The notes: generated by a model from the sequence alone, not told the origin. A DNA stretch of 7,695 nucleotides from Hyphomicrobium sp. (GCA_030609245.1 JAUWCP010000106.1:1-7695), one strand, 5' to 3'. Positions 1-5,593 are shown, counted from the first letter of the stretch. Made by a program: numbers and translations.

Positions 1-252
1 TGCCTGCTCGCTGGCGGGTGAGCTGCCGTTGAGCGCCGCCCTCTTCTCTTTGAACTCTCGCTCGTAGTCGGCAAGCCTTGCGCGCGCAAGGCTGTTGGCC
101 TCGGCGAGGTCTAGTGTCTTTAGCGACCTTGCAGGGAGAGAATCTTTGCCGCCATAGAGCGGCCGCAGCTCTTTAGGCACGCAGACGCGATGCTGCCAGA
201 CACTGCTGCCTTTGCGCCTGAAAACGCCCTTGTCTGGAGTCATGTCGCCCAT
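1..252 (-). CDS. Tyrosine-type site-specific integrase, N-terminal fragment (cut by window edge)
   Basis: Reading leftwards from an ATG at 252, 84 codons are open to the window edge with no stop. The product starts MGDMTPDKGVFRRKGSSVWQ and continues with a V-P-K-E-L-R-P-L-Y-G pattern (about residues 29-38) and a S-L-K-T-x-D-L-A-E-A-N pattern (about 47-57). This matches the DUF6538-type N-terminal domain common in phage and genomic-island tyrosine recombinases, in which a short beta-rich segment leads into a core-binding helix. The catalytic R-H-R-Y domain would lie outside the window, so activity cannot be judged. A second in-frame ATG at 243 is an alternative start. The gene begins about 90 bp past the 3' end of a tRNA-Leu on the same strand, the usual place for the integrase of a tRNA-integrated element. 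The family call rests on N-terminal pattern alone. Confidence 0.82.
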   Translation of the reverse strand, partial: MGDMTPDKGVFRRKGSSVWQHRVCVPKELRPLYGGKDSLPARSLKTLDLAEANSLARARLADYEREFKEKRAALNGSSPASEQA

Positions 253-257
253 ACCGA

Positions 258-282
258 ACTGTAACAGTCCACTGTAACAGTC
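258..282. repeat. Tandem pair of 11-bp palindromes upstream of the integrase start
   Basis: The 12-mer ACTGTAACAGTC occurs at 258-269 and again at 271-282, a 13-bp period. The first 11 bases of each copy are a perfect odd palindrome (ACTGT-A-ACAGT). The pair begins 6 bp before the integrase ATG (252) and lies between it and the tRNA. By position these could be operator half-sites for a repressor of the integrase, or arm-type sites for the integrase or an excisionase. The repeat and symmetry are seen directly; the role is inferred. Confidence 0.6.
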
Positions 283-324
283 GGGTTAGAAAGGCTGTGC
301 AATTACAGAAGCTAGAGTGCGTCC

Positions 325-338
325 AACGCCTTAGCGTT
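325..338 (-). terminator. Small hairpin just past the tRNA-Leu 3' end
   Basis: AACGC (325-329) and GCGTT (334-338) can form a 5-bp stem with a 4-nt loop, five bases beyond the CCA end of the tRNA. There is no T-run after it on the minus strand. It could aid tRNA 3' processing or termination, but the support is weak. Confidence 0.25.
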
Positions 339-342
339 CGAA

Positions 343-429
343 TGGTGCGGTCGAGAGGACTTGAACCTCCACGGGGTTTCCCCCACTACCACCTCAAGGT
401 AGCGCGTATACCAATTCCGCCACGACCGC
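343..429 (-). tRNA. tRNA-Leu (anticodon GAG)
   Basis: Read on the minus strand, an 87-nt class II tRNA folds well. The 7-bp acceptor stem pairs GCGGTCG (429-423) with CGACCGC (353-347), followed by discriminator A and an encoded CCA at 345-343. The D-arm contains GGCGGAATTGG. The anticodon stem CTACC/GGTAG encloses loop TTGAGGT, placing anticodon GAG at 395-393. The long variable arm (GGGG/CCCC-type stem) is typical of leucine tRNAs. The T-arm pairs GGAGG with CCTCT around TTCAAGT. It decodes CUC and CUU leucine codons. Its 3' end faces an integrase gene on the same strand, so its 3' half is the probable attachment site of an integrative element. The gene is intact, as expected if the element carries a copy that restores the 3' end. 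Confidence 0.97.
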
Positions 430-454
430 GTGCCAGAGACGAAAACGAACGCCT

Positions 455-483
455 CATATAGCCAACTCAGTCTGCGGGAACAA
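455..483 (-). promoter_or_regulatory. Sigma-70-type promoter for tRNA-Leu
   Basis: On the minus strand TTGTTC (483-478) and TATATG (460-455) are separated by exactly 17 bp, giving a plausible -35/-10 pair. The predicted transcription start falls near 448, about 19 nt before the mature tRNA 5' end at 429. That leaves a short 5' leader for RNase P to remove. Confidence 0.5.
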
Positions 484-609
484 GCCAACACGCGGACCCT
501 TGTTCACGTGCTGTACCAGCCCTCCCCGAGCCAGTCGTTTTGCCCTAAGGCGTGGGCGGGAAGGTGACGGACCTAGTCAGTTCACCGCCAGGCACCCTAC
601 ATTGATCCC

Positions 610-1368
610 ATGAAACCGCTTCACAACACTCTTGACGGCCGCGGAGTGCCGCTCGACCTCGAACCGGTCGACTGGGCCGTCAGTCCGCTTCCGGTAGACT
701 ACCCTCTTGGTGTGCGCACCATGGCCGATCGCGCCCAGCGCATAGCGCGCGGTGTGGCACCTGAACTCGTCTGGTTGTTGGAGCATCCCCCAATCTACAC
801 GGCGGGAACCGGCACAAAACCCGACGACTTATGCAACACACAACGGTTTCCCGTACATCAATCCGGGAGAGGCGGCCGCGTCACCTATCACGGCCCGGGT
901 CAGCGCATAGCCTACGTTATGCTCGACGTGAAACGGCGCGGCGCCGATGTGCGCGCCTTCGTCCACGTGCTTGAGCAGTGGCTCATAGATTCCCTCGCCG
1001 CTCTCGGCGTGAAGGGCGAGACGAGACCTGGGCGGGTTGGCGTCTGGGTGCGCCGCCAGGACAGGGAAGCCCGCAGGGAAGATAAGATTGCAGCCATCGG
1101 CCTGCGCATTTCCAAGTGGGTGAGCTTGCACGGTGTCAGCATCAACGTGAATCCCAATCTTGGACACTATGATGGGATCGTTCCCTGCGGCATCGCCGAG
1201 CACGGTGTCACCAGCCTCGCTGATCTTGGCTCACCTGCACGGATGGAAACTGTGGATAACGCGCTGCGAACCGCCTTTGAGTACCGCTTCGGCGCAACGC
1301 ACGACGCCGATGACCCGCTCTCGTCAACGCTCTTAGCATCCCCAGTGTTGGGCGAAGCCCACCACTAA
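610..1368 (+). CDS. lipB: Octanoyl-[acyl carrier protein]:protein N-octanoyltransferase LipB
   Basis: LipB moves the octanoyl group from octanoyl-ACP onto the target lysine of lipoyl domains (pyruvate and 2-oxoglutarate dehydrogenases, glycine cleavage H protein), before sulfur insertion by LipA. It acts in the cytosol. The 252-aa product has the family hallmarks in order: E-H-P-P-x-Y-T-x-G near residues 58-66, the substrate-binding signature RGGRVTYHGPGQ at 87-98, the conserved lysine in K-I-A-A-I-G (K159), the H-G-x-x-x-N-V segment at 174-180, and the catalytic cysteine in I-V-P-C-G-I (C193). The C-terminal tail of about 25 residues after the core is poorly conserved in the family. The ATG at 610 is the first that keeps the whole domain, but there is no convincing Shine-Dalgarno before it, so the exact start is less sure than the identity. 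It is monocistronic here, with a strong hairpin 10 bp past its stop. Confidence 0.95.
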   Translation: MKPLHNTLDGRGVPLDLEPVDWAVSPLPVDYPLGVRTMADRAQRIARGVAPELVWLLEHPPIYTAGTGTKPDDLCNTQRFPVHQSGRGGRVTYHGPGQRIAYVMLDVKRRGADVRAFVHVLEQWLIDSLAALGVKGETRPGRVGVWVRRQDREARREDKIAAIGLRISKWVSLHGVSINVNPNLGHYDGIVPCGIAEHGVTSLADLGSPARMETVDNALRTAFEYRFGATHDADDPLSSTLLASPVLGEAHH

Positions 1369-1377
1369 GACGCAGAA

Positions 1378-1425
1378 CGCCCGGCCCAATGATTAGGGCC
1401 GGGCGCTCAAAACCTGCTGGTTTTT
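1378..1425 (+). terminator. Rho-independent terminator between convergent genes
   Basis: A perfect 10-bp stem, CGCCCGGCCC (1378-1387) with GGGCCGGGCG (1396-1405) and an 8-nt loop, starts 10 bp after the lipB stop. A second small stem, AAAACC (1409-1414) with GGTTTT (1419-1424), ends in a T-run at 1421-1425. The first stem is followed by the T-rich end in the lipB direction. It probably also serves the minus-strand gene ending at 1429, since stems work on both strands. Confidence 0.8.
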
Positions 1426-1428
1426 CTT

Positions 1429-1779
1429 CTACCTCTGCTTCCGCCTGGGCAGGGATGGTTGGCCCGCATCACCAACTCCCGAGACCGCGTCTGCGGCCGG
1501 CCCGTCGTAGTAGAGGTCCCCGTCTTCAATCGACACCAACTCCGAGCCATCTAACTTGTACTCGTCGTTCTCGCTGTCGGTGAAACGGATAACGCACCCC
1601 TTCTGACAAACCCCTTCTAGCACCAAAGACGGCTTTAGAATGTGGTCTTGCTTCGCCTCGCCTTCGATGATCGTGACCTTATAATCCTTGTTATCACGGT
1701 TAGTTACCGACGCAGCTAGCGTAGGCGGAGGCCAAAGAAGAGCTACGATTGCAAACGCCGCAGAGACCATGCGTGGCAT
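1429..1779 (-). CDS. Small secreted protein of unknown function with a Cys-X3-Cys pair
   Basis: The 116-aa product starts MPRMVSAAFAIVALLW and has a Sec signal peptide: a basic N-terminus, a hydrophobic core over residues 5-16, and likely cleavage near residues 22-23 (TLAA before SVTNRD). The mature part is small and acidic. It has a conserved-looking D-Y-K-V-T-I-I-E-G start, two cysteines four apart (C58, C62, in V-C-Q-K-G-C-V) that could form a periplasmic disulfide, and an acidic stretch around residues 66-93. The last 20 or so residues look disordered and basic. The start at 1779 is set by AGGAG at 1792-1788 with an 8-nt spacer. From memory, similar short exported proteins occur in Hyphomicrobiales, but I know no function. 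It lies 32 bp downstream of the H1-like gene on the same strand, so the two may be co-transcribed. Confidence 0.8.
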   Translation of the reverse strand: MPRMVSAAFAIVALLWPPPTLAASVTNRDNKDYKVTIIEGEAKQDHILKPSLVLEGVCQKGCVIRFTDSENDEYKLDGSELVSIEDGDLYYDGPAADAVSGVGDAGQPSLPRRKQR

Positions 1780-1811
1780 CGCGGCAACTCCTAAAAAGCG
1801 GTGAAAGAGGT

Positions 1812-2009
1812 CTACTTCCTCTTCTTCTTCTTCGCTGGCTTTCTTTTCGCAGCCGGCTTCCGCTTCGCGGCTGTCTTCCTCTTCGCAGCCGGCTTCCTCT
1901 TCGCAGCTGTCTTCCTCTTTGCAGCCGGCTTCCGCTTCGCAGCGGGCTTCCGCTTCGCGGCCGGCTTCTTCTTCTTTGCCGGTTTCTTCGCTTTGGCTTT
2001 CGCCTTCAT
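1812..2009 (-). CDS. Histone H1-like Lys/Ala-rich DNA-binding protein
   Basis: This 65-aa protein is built almost only of Lys, Ala, Arg, Pro and Thr. After MKAKAKAKKPAKKKK it contains about seven tandem hexapeptides of the form A-A-K-R-K-[PT] and ends in KKKKRK. The composition and repeat style match bacterial histone H1-like proteins (the Hc2/KAP type seen in proteobacteria), which bind DNA or RNA through charge and help compact the nucleoid. No folded domain is visible. The ATG at 2009 is preceded by GGAAGGA (about 2024-2018) with an 8-nt spacer, a good ribosome site, which supports this frame over the longer acidic reading of the same DNA. It is the first gene of a possible two-gene unit with the secreted protein gene downstream and is divergent from the LysR gene. 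Nucleic-acid binding is inferred from composition only. Confidence 0.75.
   Translation of the reverse strand: MKAKAKAKKPAKKKKPAAKRKPAAKRKPAAKRKTAAKRKPAAKRKTAAKRKPAAKRKPAKKKKRK
1846..1971 (-). repeat. Seven tandem 18-bp repeats inside the H1-like gene
   Basis: On the plus strand an 18-bp unit close to TTCGCAGCCGGCTTCCGC begins at 1846, 1864, 1882, 1900, 1918, 1936 and 1954, with a few substitutions between copies. Each unit encodes one A-A-K-R-K-[PT] hexapeptide on the minus strand. Because 18 is divisible by three, gain or loss of units keeps the frame, so length variation between strains is expected. Confidence 0.9.
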
Positions 2010-2044
2010 GATCGTTGTCCTTCCATTGTGACCCCGAACAACAC

Positions 2045-2065
2045 GAGTCAGATTCGAGCTGACTC
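2045..2065. promoter_or_regulatory. Inverted repeat upstream of the H1-like gene
   Basis: GAGTCAG (2045-2051) and CTGACTC (2059-2065) are perfect 7-bp inverted repeats with a 7-nt spacer. They lie 36 bp before the H1-like start codon (2009) in the divergent region shared with the LysR gene. This could be a regulator site or a hairpin in the 5' leader of the minus-strand transcript. I found no convincing -35/-10 pair to anchor it. Confidence 0.4.
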
Positions 2066-2129
2066 AATCGGGACGCTGACAATCTGGTTAGAATCAAACT
2101 TCGCCACAAACGGATTTATCCGGTGACCG

Positions 2130-2148
2130 CTATCGAAAATTTCGATAG
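2130..2148. promoter_or_regulatory. Perfect 19-bp palindrome, candidate LysR-type operator
   Basis: CTATCGAAAATTTCGATAG has 9-bp arms around one central A and is perfectly symmetric. It contains the T-N11-A spacing typical of LysR-type boxes. It lies 37 bp before the LysR ATG at 2186, in the divergent region upstream of the H1-like gene. LysR regulators usually bind next to their own gene and often control the divergent one, so autoregulation and control of the H1-like unit are the natural inference. The palindrome is seen directly; binding is not shown. Confidence 0.6.
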
Positions 2149-2185
2149 ATGTTATTTGCAGCGTTTCGACGATCAAGTGAGTCTC

Positions 2186-3034
2186 ATGGACGTCAATCTC
2201 GCGCGCACCTTCTTGATGGTTGCCGAGACGGGAAGTTTCATCGACACGGCGCGTAAGATGAACATTACGCAGTCAACCGTCTCCGCCCGCATCAAGAACC
2301 TTGAAGATCAGCTCGGCCGACCACTTTTCGGCCGCTCCAGGACGGGTGCGGAACTCACAGCGGCTGGTGAACAGTTTCAGAAGCACGCGCTTGCGCTTGT
2401 CCGGGTCTGGCAGCATGCGCAGCTCGAGGTTGGTCTTTCTGACCAGCATCGCGACCACTTAGCCGTCGGCGCTCCCGTCGCGTTGTGGGATGGGTTCCTT
2501 CTCAAATGGATCTCTTGGCTGAGGTCGAATATCCCCGATATAGCGGTTTCTGCCAGTTCGGGGCTGTCTGCCGTGCTGACTCAGCGCCTCTTGGAGGGCA
2601 CACTCGACCTTGCCGTCATGTACCGGCCGGCTCAGCCTCCGGGTCTGGCCATCGAGCATCTATTCGATGAGGAATTCGTGCTGGTTACCAGCGTCCCGGC
2701 GACGCATCGGCGCGGGTCGGGCGACTATGTGTTCATCGACTGGGGCCCGGACTTCCAGCAAGACCACGCCGCCGCCTACCCTGAACTGACCAATCCGGGA
2801 CTGAACCTCGATCTGGGCTCGGCTGGGATCAATTATCTGCTTGCCAACGAGTCCTCGGGCTACTTTCCCCTGCGGCTCGTGCGCTCATACCTATCGCGTG
2901 GCCGCCTCAGGCAGCCGAAACGGGCGCGCAAGTTCGTCTATCCCGTCTACGTGGTCTACCCGGAAGCCCACGACGAGGAAGCCTACGAGCCGATCCTCGA
3001 CGGTCTTCGGCGCAAGGCGGAAAAATTCAACTGA
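2186..3034 (+). CDS. LysR-family transcriptional regulator, HdfR-like
   Basis: The product is 282 aa, close to the usual size for the family. An N-terminal winged helix-turn-helix (residues about 3-60) carries the signature F-L-x-V-A-E-T-G-S-F, T-Q-S-T-V-S (28-33), L-E-D-Q-L-G-x-P-L-F (39-48) and L-T-A-A-G (57-61). The effector domain (about 90-282) shows D-L-A-V-M-Y near 141-146 and W-G-P-D-F-Q-Q at 186-192. That last motif and the W-x-x-A-x-x-E-V linker resemble enterobacterial HdfR, a regulator of flagellar and glutamate-synthase genes. The resemblance is from memory and says nothing firm about targets here. I chose ATG 2186 because the family normally starts a few residues before the helix-turn-helix; a GTG at 2123 would add 21 unconserved residues and would place the palindrome at 2130-2148 inside the gene. 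It ends 7 bp from the convergent acylphosphatase gene, with no terminator between them. Confidence 0.9.
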   Translation: MDVNLARTFLMVAETGSFIDTARKMNITQSTVSARIKNLEDQLGRPLFGRSRTGAELTAAGEQFQKHALALVRVWQHAQLEVGLSDQHRDHLAVGAPVALWDGFLLKWISWLRSNIPDIAVSASSGLSAVLTQRLLEGTLDLAVMYRPAQPPGLAIEHLFDEEFVLVTSVPATHRRGSGDYVFIDWGPDFQQDHAAAYPELTNPGLNLDLGSAGINYLLANESSGYFPLRLVRSYLSRGRLRQPKRARKFVYPVYVVYPEAHDEEAYEPILDGLRRKAEKFN

Positions 3035-3041
3035 TTGCCGT

Positions 3042-3323
3042 TCAAACGGTCGGGCGGACCTCGAAGCCTTCAAAGGCGCCGACACCTTCGCCAATGTGCT
3101 CCACCCGAGTCACACTTGACGCCGGCGGCCCCTCTTGGCACCGTTGCAGCATCTTTGCGACTGCGTCAGGCGCTCCTTGAAACACAGTTTCGACGGATCC
3201 ATCCCGCCGATTGCGAACCCATCCCTCAAGACCGAGGTCATGGGCATTCATCTCGATGAATGCACGAAAGCCAACGCCTTGTACCCGCCCCTCTATCCGG
3301 ACTTGAATAGTGCGTCTGTTCAT
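3042..3323 (-). CDS. acyP: Acylphosphatase
   Basis: Acylphosphatase hydrolyses acyl phosphates such as acetyl phosphate or carbamoyl phosphate to the carboxylic acid and phosphate, in the cytosol. The 93-aa product has the normal length and both active-site elements: the phosphate-binding loop G-R-V-Q-G-V-G-F-R (residues 12-20, with catalytic R20) and G-W-V-R-N-R-x-D-G-S-V-E (34-45, with catalytic N38). The C-terminal F-x-G-F-E-V-R ending is also typical. The start MNRRTIQV at 3323 gives the family length. An in-frame TTG at 3365 would add 14 unconserved residues, and neither has a strong ribosome site. It lies about 160 bp downstream of pccA on the same strand; co-transcription is possible, but hairpins intervene. 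Its 3' end meets the LysR gene tail to tail with a 7-bp gap. Confidence 0.95.
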   Translation of the reverse strand: MNRRTIQVRIEGRVQGVGFRAFIEMNAHDLGLEGWVRNRRDGSVETVFQGAPDAVAKMLQRCQEGPPASSVTRVEHIGEGVGAFEGFEVRPTV

Positions 3324-3391
3324 CCAGGTAGCGGTAATCCCGTGCAGACCACCAGTCCATATCAAACGGCCTTGGGCGCGCGGCCTCTAAA

Positions 3392-3438
3392 GGAGCGGCC
3401 TTAAGGCCGTTCCCCAAAGTGCCCCGCTAAGAGAGGGG
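3392..3438 (-). other. Hairpin cluster between pccA and the acylphosphatase gene
   Basis: Two inverted repeats lie in the 163-bp gap. GGAGCGGCC (3392-3400) pairs with GGCCGTTCC (3405-3413) around TTAA with one G-T pair, and its core CGGCCTTAAGGCCG is a perfect palindrome. CCCC (3422-3425) pairs with GGGG (3435-3438). On the minus strand, a TTTT at 3444-3441 precedes the second stem rather than following it, so neither is a standard terminator. They may form a partial terminator or an mRNA-stability element after pccA. Confidence 0.4.
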
Positions 3439-3486
3439 ACAAAAGCGTCGAACAACGAAAGTTTGCGCGGGTAACCCTGCCGGAGA

Positions 3487-5505
3487 TCACGCGAACTCTA
3501 AGATCACCTCGTCAACCGCTAGGCTGTCCCCTGGCTTGGCGTTGACCTTCTTGACTAAGCCGTCCCGCTCCGCGCGCAGGATGTTCTCCATCTTCATGGC
3601 TTCTACAACCGCAAGCGCGTCGCCAACCTGCACATCTTCCCCTTCGCTCACATGGATGGCCTTTACCAGCCCCGGCATCGGGCAAAGCAGGAACTTGGAC
3701 ATGTCGGCTGCGCGCTTCTCAGGCATCAAAGCCACAAGCGCCGCCTCGCGCTCGGTATAGACGTAGATCCGCTCTTGAACGCCGCGGAAGGCCAGACTGA
3801 CGCCATTGAGCACCGGGCGCACCTGCAGCGCCACGTTCTTATCTCCAACCTTCCCTTCCCATACAGGATCACCAGGCCGCCACGAGGACGTGATTTCCAG
3901 CGTCTGGCCAGGCCGATTGATCAAGTCGATAAATGACACAAAGTTAGGACCCTCGCTGGCGCCGGAGACCTCGAGGCGCAGTTCAGTGTCCCCGACCTTA
4001 ACAACGCGCCGCTTGGCAAAGGAAACAGGCTCGCCCGACATCTGGTGGGTAATCTCGCGCCGGCGCGAATTGTTGAGGTGATCGATCACGGCTGCCACGG
4101 CCGCCACGACTTCCAGCTCCGTCCCTTCCGCCTTGTGTGGTTTGAACCCGTCCGGGTATTCCTCCGCGATAAAGCCCGTCGAGAGAGCGCCCTTGATCCA
4201 GCGCGGGTGCTGCATCAGCGCCGAGAGGAAGGGGATGTTGTGCTGGATGCCATCAATATAGAAGGCGTCGAGCGCGTCGGACTGGGCCGAGATAGCCACC
4301 TCGCGAGTGGACGCATGGGTGACGAGTTTGGCGATCATGGGATCATAGAACATCGAGATCTCACCGCCTTCGAACACGCCCGTGTCATTGCGCACCGTGA
4401 CGCCGTCCTTGACCTGTTCTTCCGGCGGCCGATAGTGCACGAGGCGGCCGATCGAGGGCAGGAAGTTACGGAAGGGGTCCTCCGCATAGACGCGGGTTTC
4501 GACCGCCCAGCCCGTGAGCTTGATGTCAGACTGCTTGAAGGGGAGCTTTTCGCCCGCCGCCACTCGGATCATTTGCTCGACGAGATCGATTCCTGTGATG
4601 AGTTCGGTCACAGGGTGTTCAACCTGCAGACGCGTGTTCATCTCCAGGAAGAAGAAACTGCGATCCTGACCGGCGACGAACTCTACGGTACCCGCCGAAT
4701 CGTAGTTCACGGCCTTTGCCAGGGCGACAGCCTGCGCGCCCATCGCCTTGCGGGTTTTTTCGTCGAGCAGCGGGGAAGGCGCCTCTTCGATCACCTTCTG
4801 GTTGCGCCGCTGAATCGAGCATTCGCGCTCGCCGAGGTGAACCACATTACCGTGCTTGTCGCCCAGAACCTGGATTTCGATATGGCGCGGATTGACGATA
4901 AACTTCTCTATGAACATCCGGTCGTCGCCGAAGCTGGCCATGGCCTCGTTGCGTGATGACGTGAATCCGTCTGCGATCTCCTCCTTGCTCCAGGCAACGC
5001 GCATGCCCTTGCCGCCACCACCGGCCGAGGCCTTGATCATGACGGGATAACCGATCTCCTCGGCAATCTTGACGGCGTGCGTGACGTCGGCAATTTCTCC
5101 AAGGTAGCCCGGCACGGTCGAGACCTTGGCCGCCGCCGCCGCTTTCTTACTCTCGATCTTGTCGCCCATGGCCGCAATCGCCTTCGGGTTCGGCCCGATG
5201 AAGACGATGCCCGCTTTGGCTAAGGCGACGGGAAAAGCCGCGCGCTCCGATAAGAACCCATAGCCTGGATGAACCGCCTCCGCGCCGGTCGCTTTGCAGG
5301 CCTCTAGGATCTTCTCGATGACGAGGTAGGATTCTGCTGCTGCCGGTGGCCCGATATGCACCGCCTCGTCGGCCATCTCGACGTGCAAGGCGTCGCGGTC
5401 CGCATCGGAGTAGACCGCAACGGTCTTGATGCCCATTTTCCGCGCGGTCTTCATGACGCGACAAGCAATTTCGCCACGGTTCGCTATCAGGATCTTCTTG
5501 AACAT
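3487..5505 (-). CDS. pccA: Propionyl-CoA carboxylase alpha subunit (biotin carboxylase plus biotin carrier)
   Basis: PccA carboxylates its own biotin using ATP and bicarbonate, then hands the carboxyl group to PccB, which makes methylmalonyl-CoA from propionyl-CoA. The 672-aa chain is full length. In order it shows: biotin carboxylase N-domain (I-A-N-R-G-E-I-A at 7-14, H-P-G-Y-G-F-L-S-E at 79-87); ATP-grasp with the glycine loop A-G-G-G-G-K-G-M (161-168), C-S-I-Q-R-R-N-Q-K (229-237) and E-M-N-T-R-L-Q-V-E-H-P-V-T-E (288-301, with catalytic R292); a C-domain to about 443; a less conserved BT-type linker domain; and a biotinyl domain from about 603 with E-A-M-K-M-E, where K638 carries biotin. 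The BT linker and length favour PccA over acetyl-CoA carboxylase AccC (about 450 aa). Methylcrotonyl-CoA carboxylase alpha is the main alternative, made less likely by the nearby PccB-type remnant. AAGGGG lies only 2 nt before the ATG, a tight ribosome site. Confidence 0.95.
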   Translation of the reverse strand: MFKKILIANRGEIACRVMKTARKMGIKTVAVYSDADRDALHVEMADEAVHIGPPAAAESYLVIEKILEACKATGAEAVHPGYGFLSERAAFPVALAKAGIVFIGPNPKAIAAMGDKIESKKAAAAAKVSTVPGYLGEIADVTHAVKIAEEIGYPVMIKASAGGGGKGMRVAWSKEEIADGFTSSRNEAMASFGDDRMFIEKFIVNPRHIEIQVLGDKHGNVVHLGERECSIQRRNQKVIEEAPSPLLDEKTRKAMGAQAVALAKAVNYDSAGTVEFVAGQDRSFFFLEMNTRLQVEHPVTELITGIDLVEQMIRVAAGEKLPFKQSDIKLTGWAVETRVYAEDPFRNFLPSIGRLVHYRPPEEQVKDGVTVRNDTGVFEGGEISMFYDPMIAKLVTHASTREVAISAQSDALDAFYIDGIQHNIPFLSALMQHPRWIKGALSTGFIAEEYPDGFKPHKAEGTELEVVAAVAAVIDHLNNSRRREITHQMSGEPVSFAKRRVVKVGDTELRLEVSGASEGPNFVSFIDLINRPGQTLEITSSWRPGDPVWEGKVGDKNVALQVRPVLNGVSLAFRGVQERIYVYTEREAALVALMPEKRAADMSKFLLCPMPGLVKAIHVSEGEDVQVGDALAVVEAMKMENILRAERDGLVKKVNAKPGDSLAVDEVILEFA

Positions 5506-5593
5506 AACCCCTTGTGGCCCAATTGGTTGGGCACGCCTGAGCCAGGCGGCCGTTCGGTTGTGTGGAATGTCGTTCTAAACGGCCTGAGGGGCA

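Noticed and set aside
563..586. GGTGA-N14-TCACC inverted repeat before lipB
   Set aside because: The arms are only 5 bp with a long spacer, easily chance, and not tied to a visible promoter.
829..1203. Minus-strand frames inside lipB
   Set aside because: Antisense to the conserved LipB core, with no independent support.
1846..1971. CRISPR-like repeat array
   Set aside because: The repeats are contiguous 18-bp units without spacers and encode an in-frame hexapeptide; no cas gene is present.
1429..2109. Long 226-codon minus-strand frame with a Glu/Ala/Cys-rich first half
   Set aside because: Its first half is the acidic alternate reading of the 18-bp repeats of the H1-like gene. The true start in this frame is ATG 1779, which has AGGAG at proper spacing and leads straight into a signal peptide.
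1749..2126. Plus-strand Leu/Arg-rich and Phe/Ala-rich frames over the repeat region
   Set aside because: Antisense readings of the same tandem repeats. Low complexity, with no ribosome site or family resemblance.
2123..2185. Upstream GTG start for the LysR gene
   Set aside because: It adds 21 residues outside the conserved fold, lacks a Shine-Dalgarno, and puts the palindrome inside the gene. ATG 2186 fits the family.
4045..4956. 303-codon plus-strand frame opposite pccA
   Set aside because: Antisense shadow of a high-GC conserved gene. The pccA frame has all the catalytic motifs, while this one resembles nothing.
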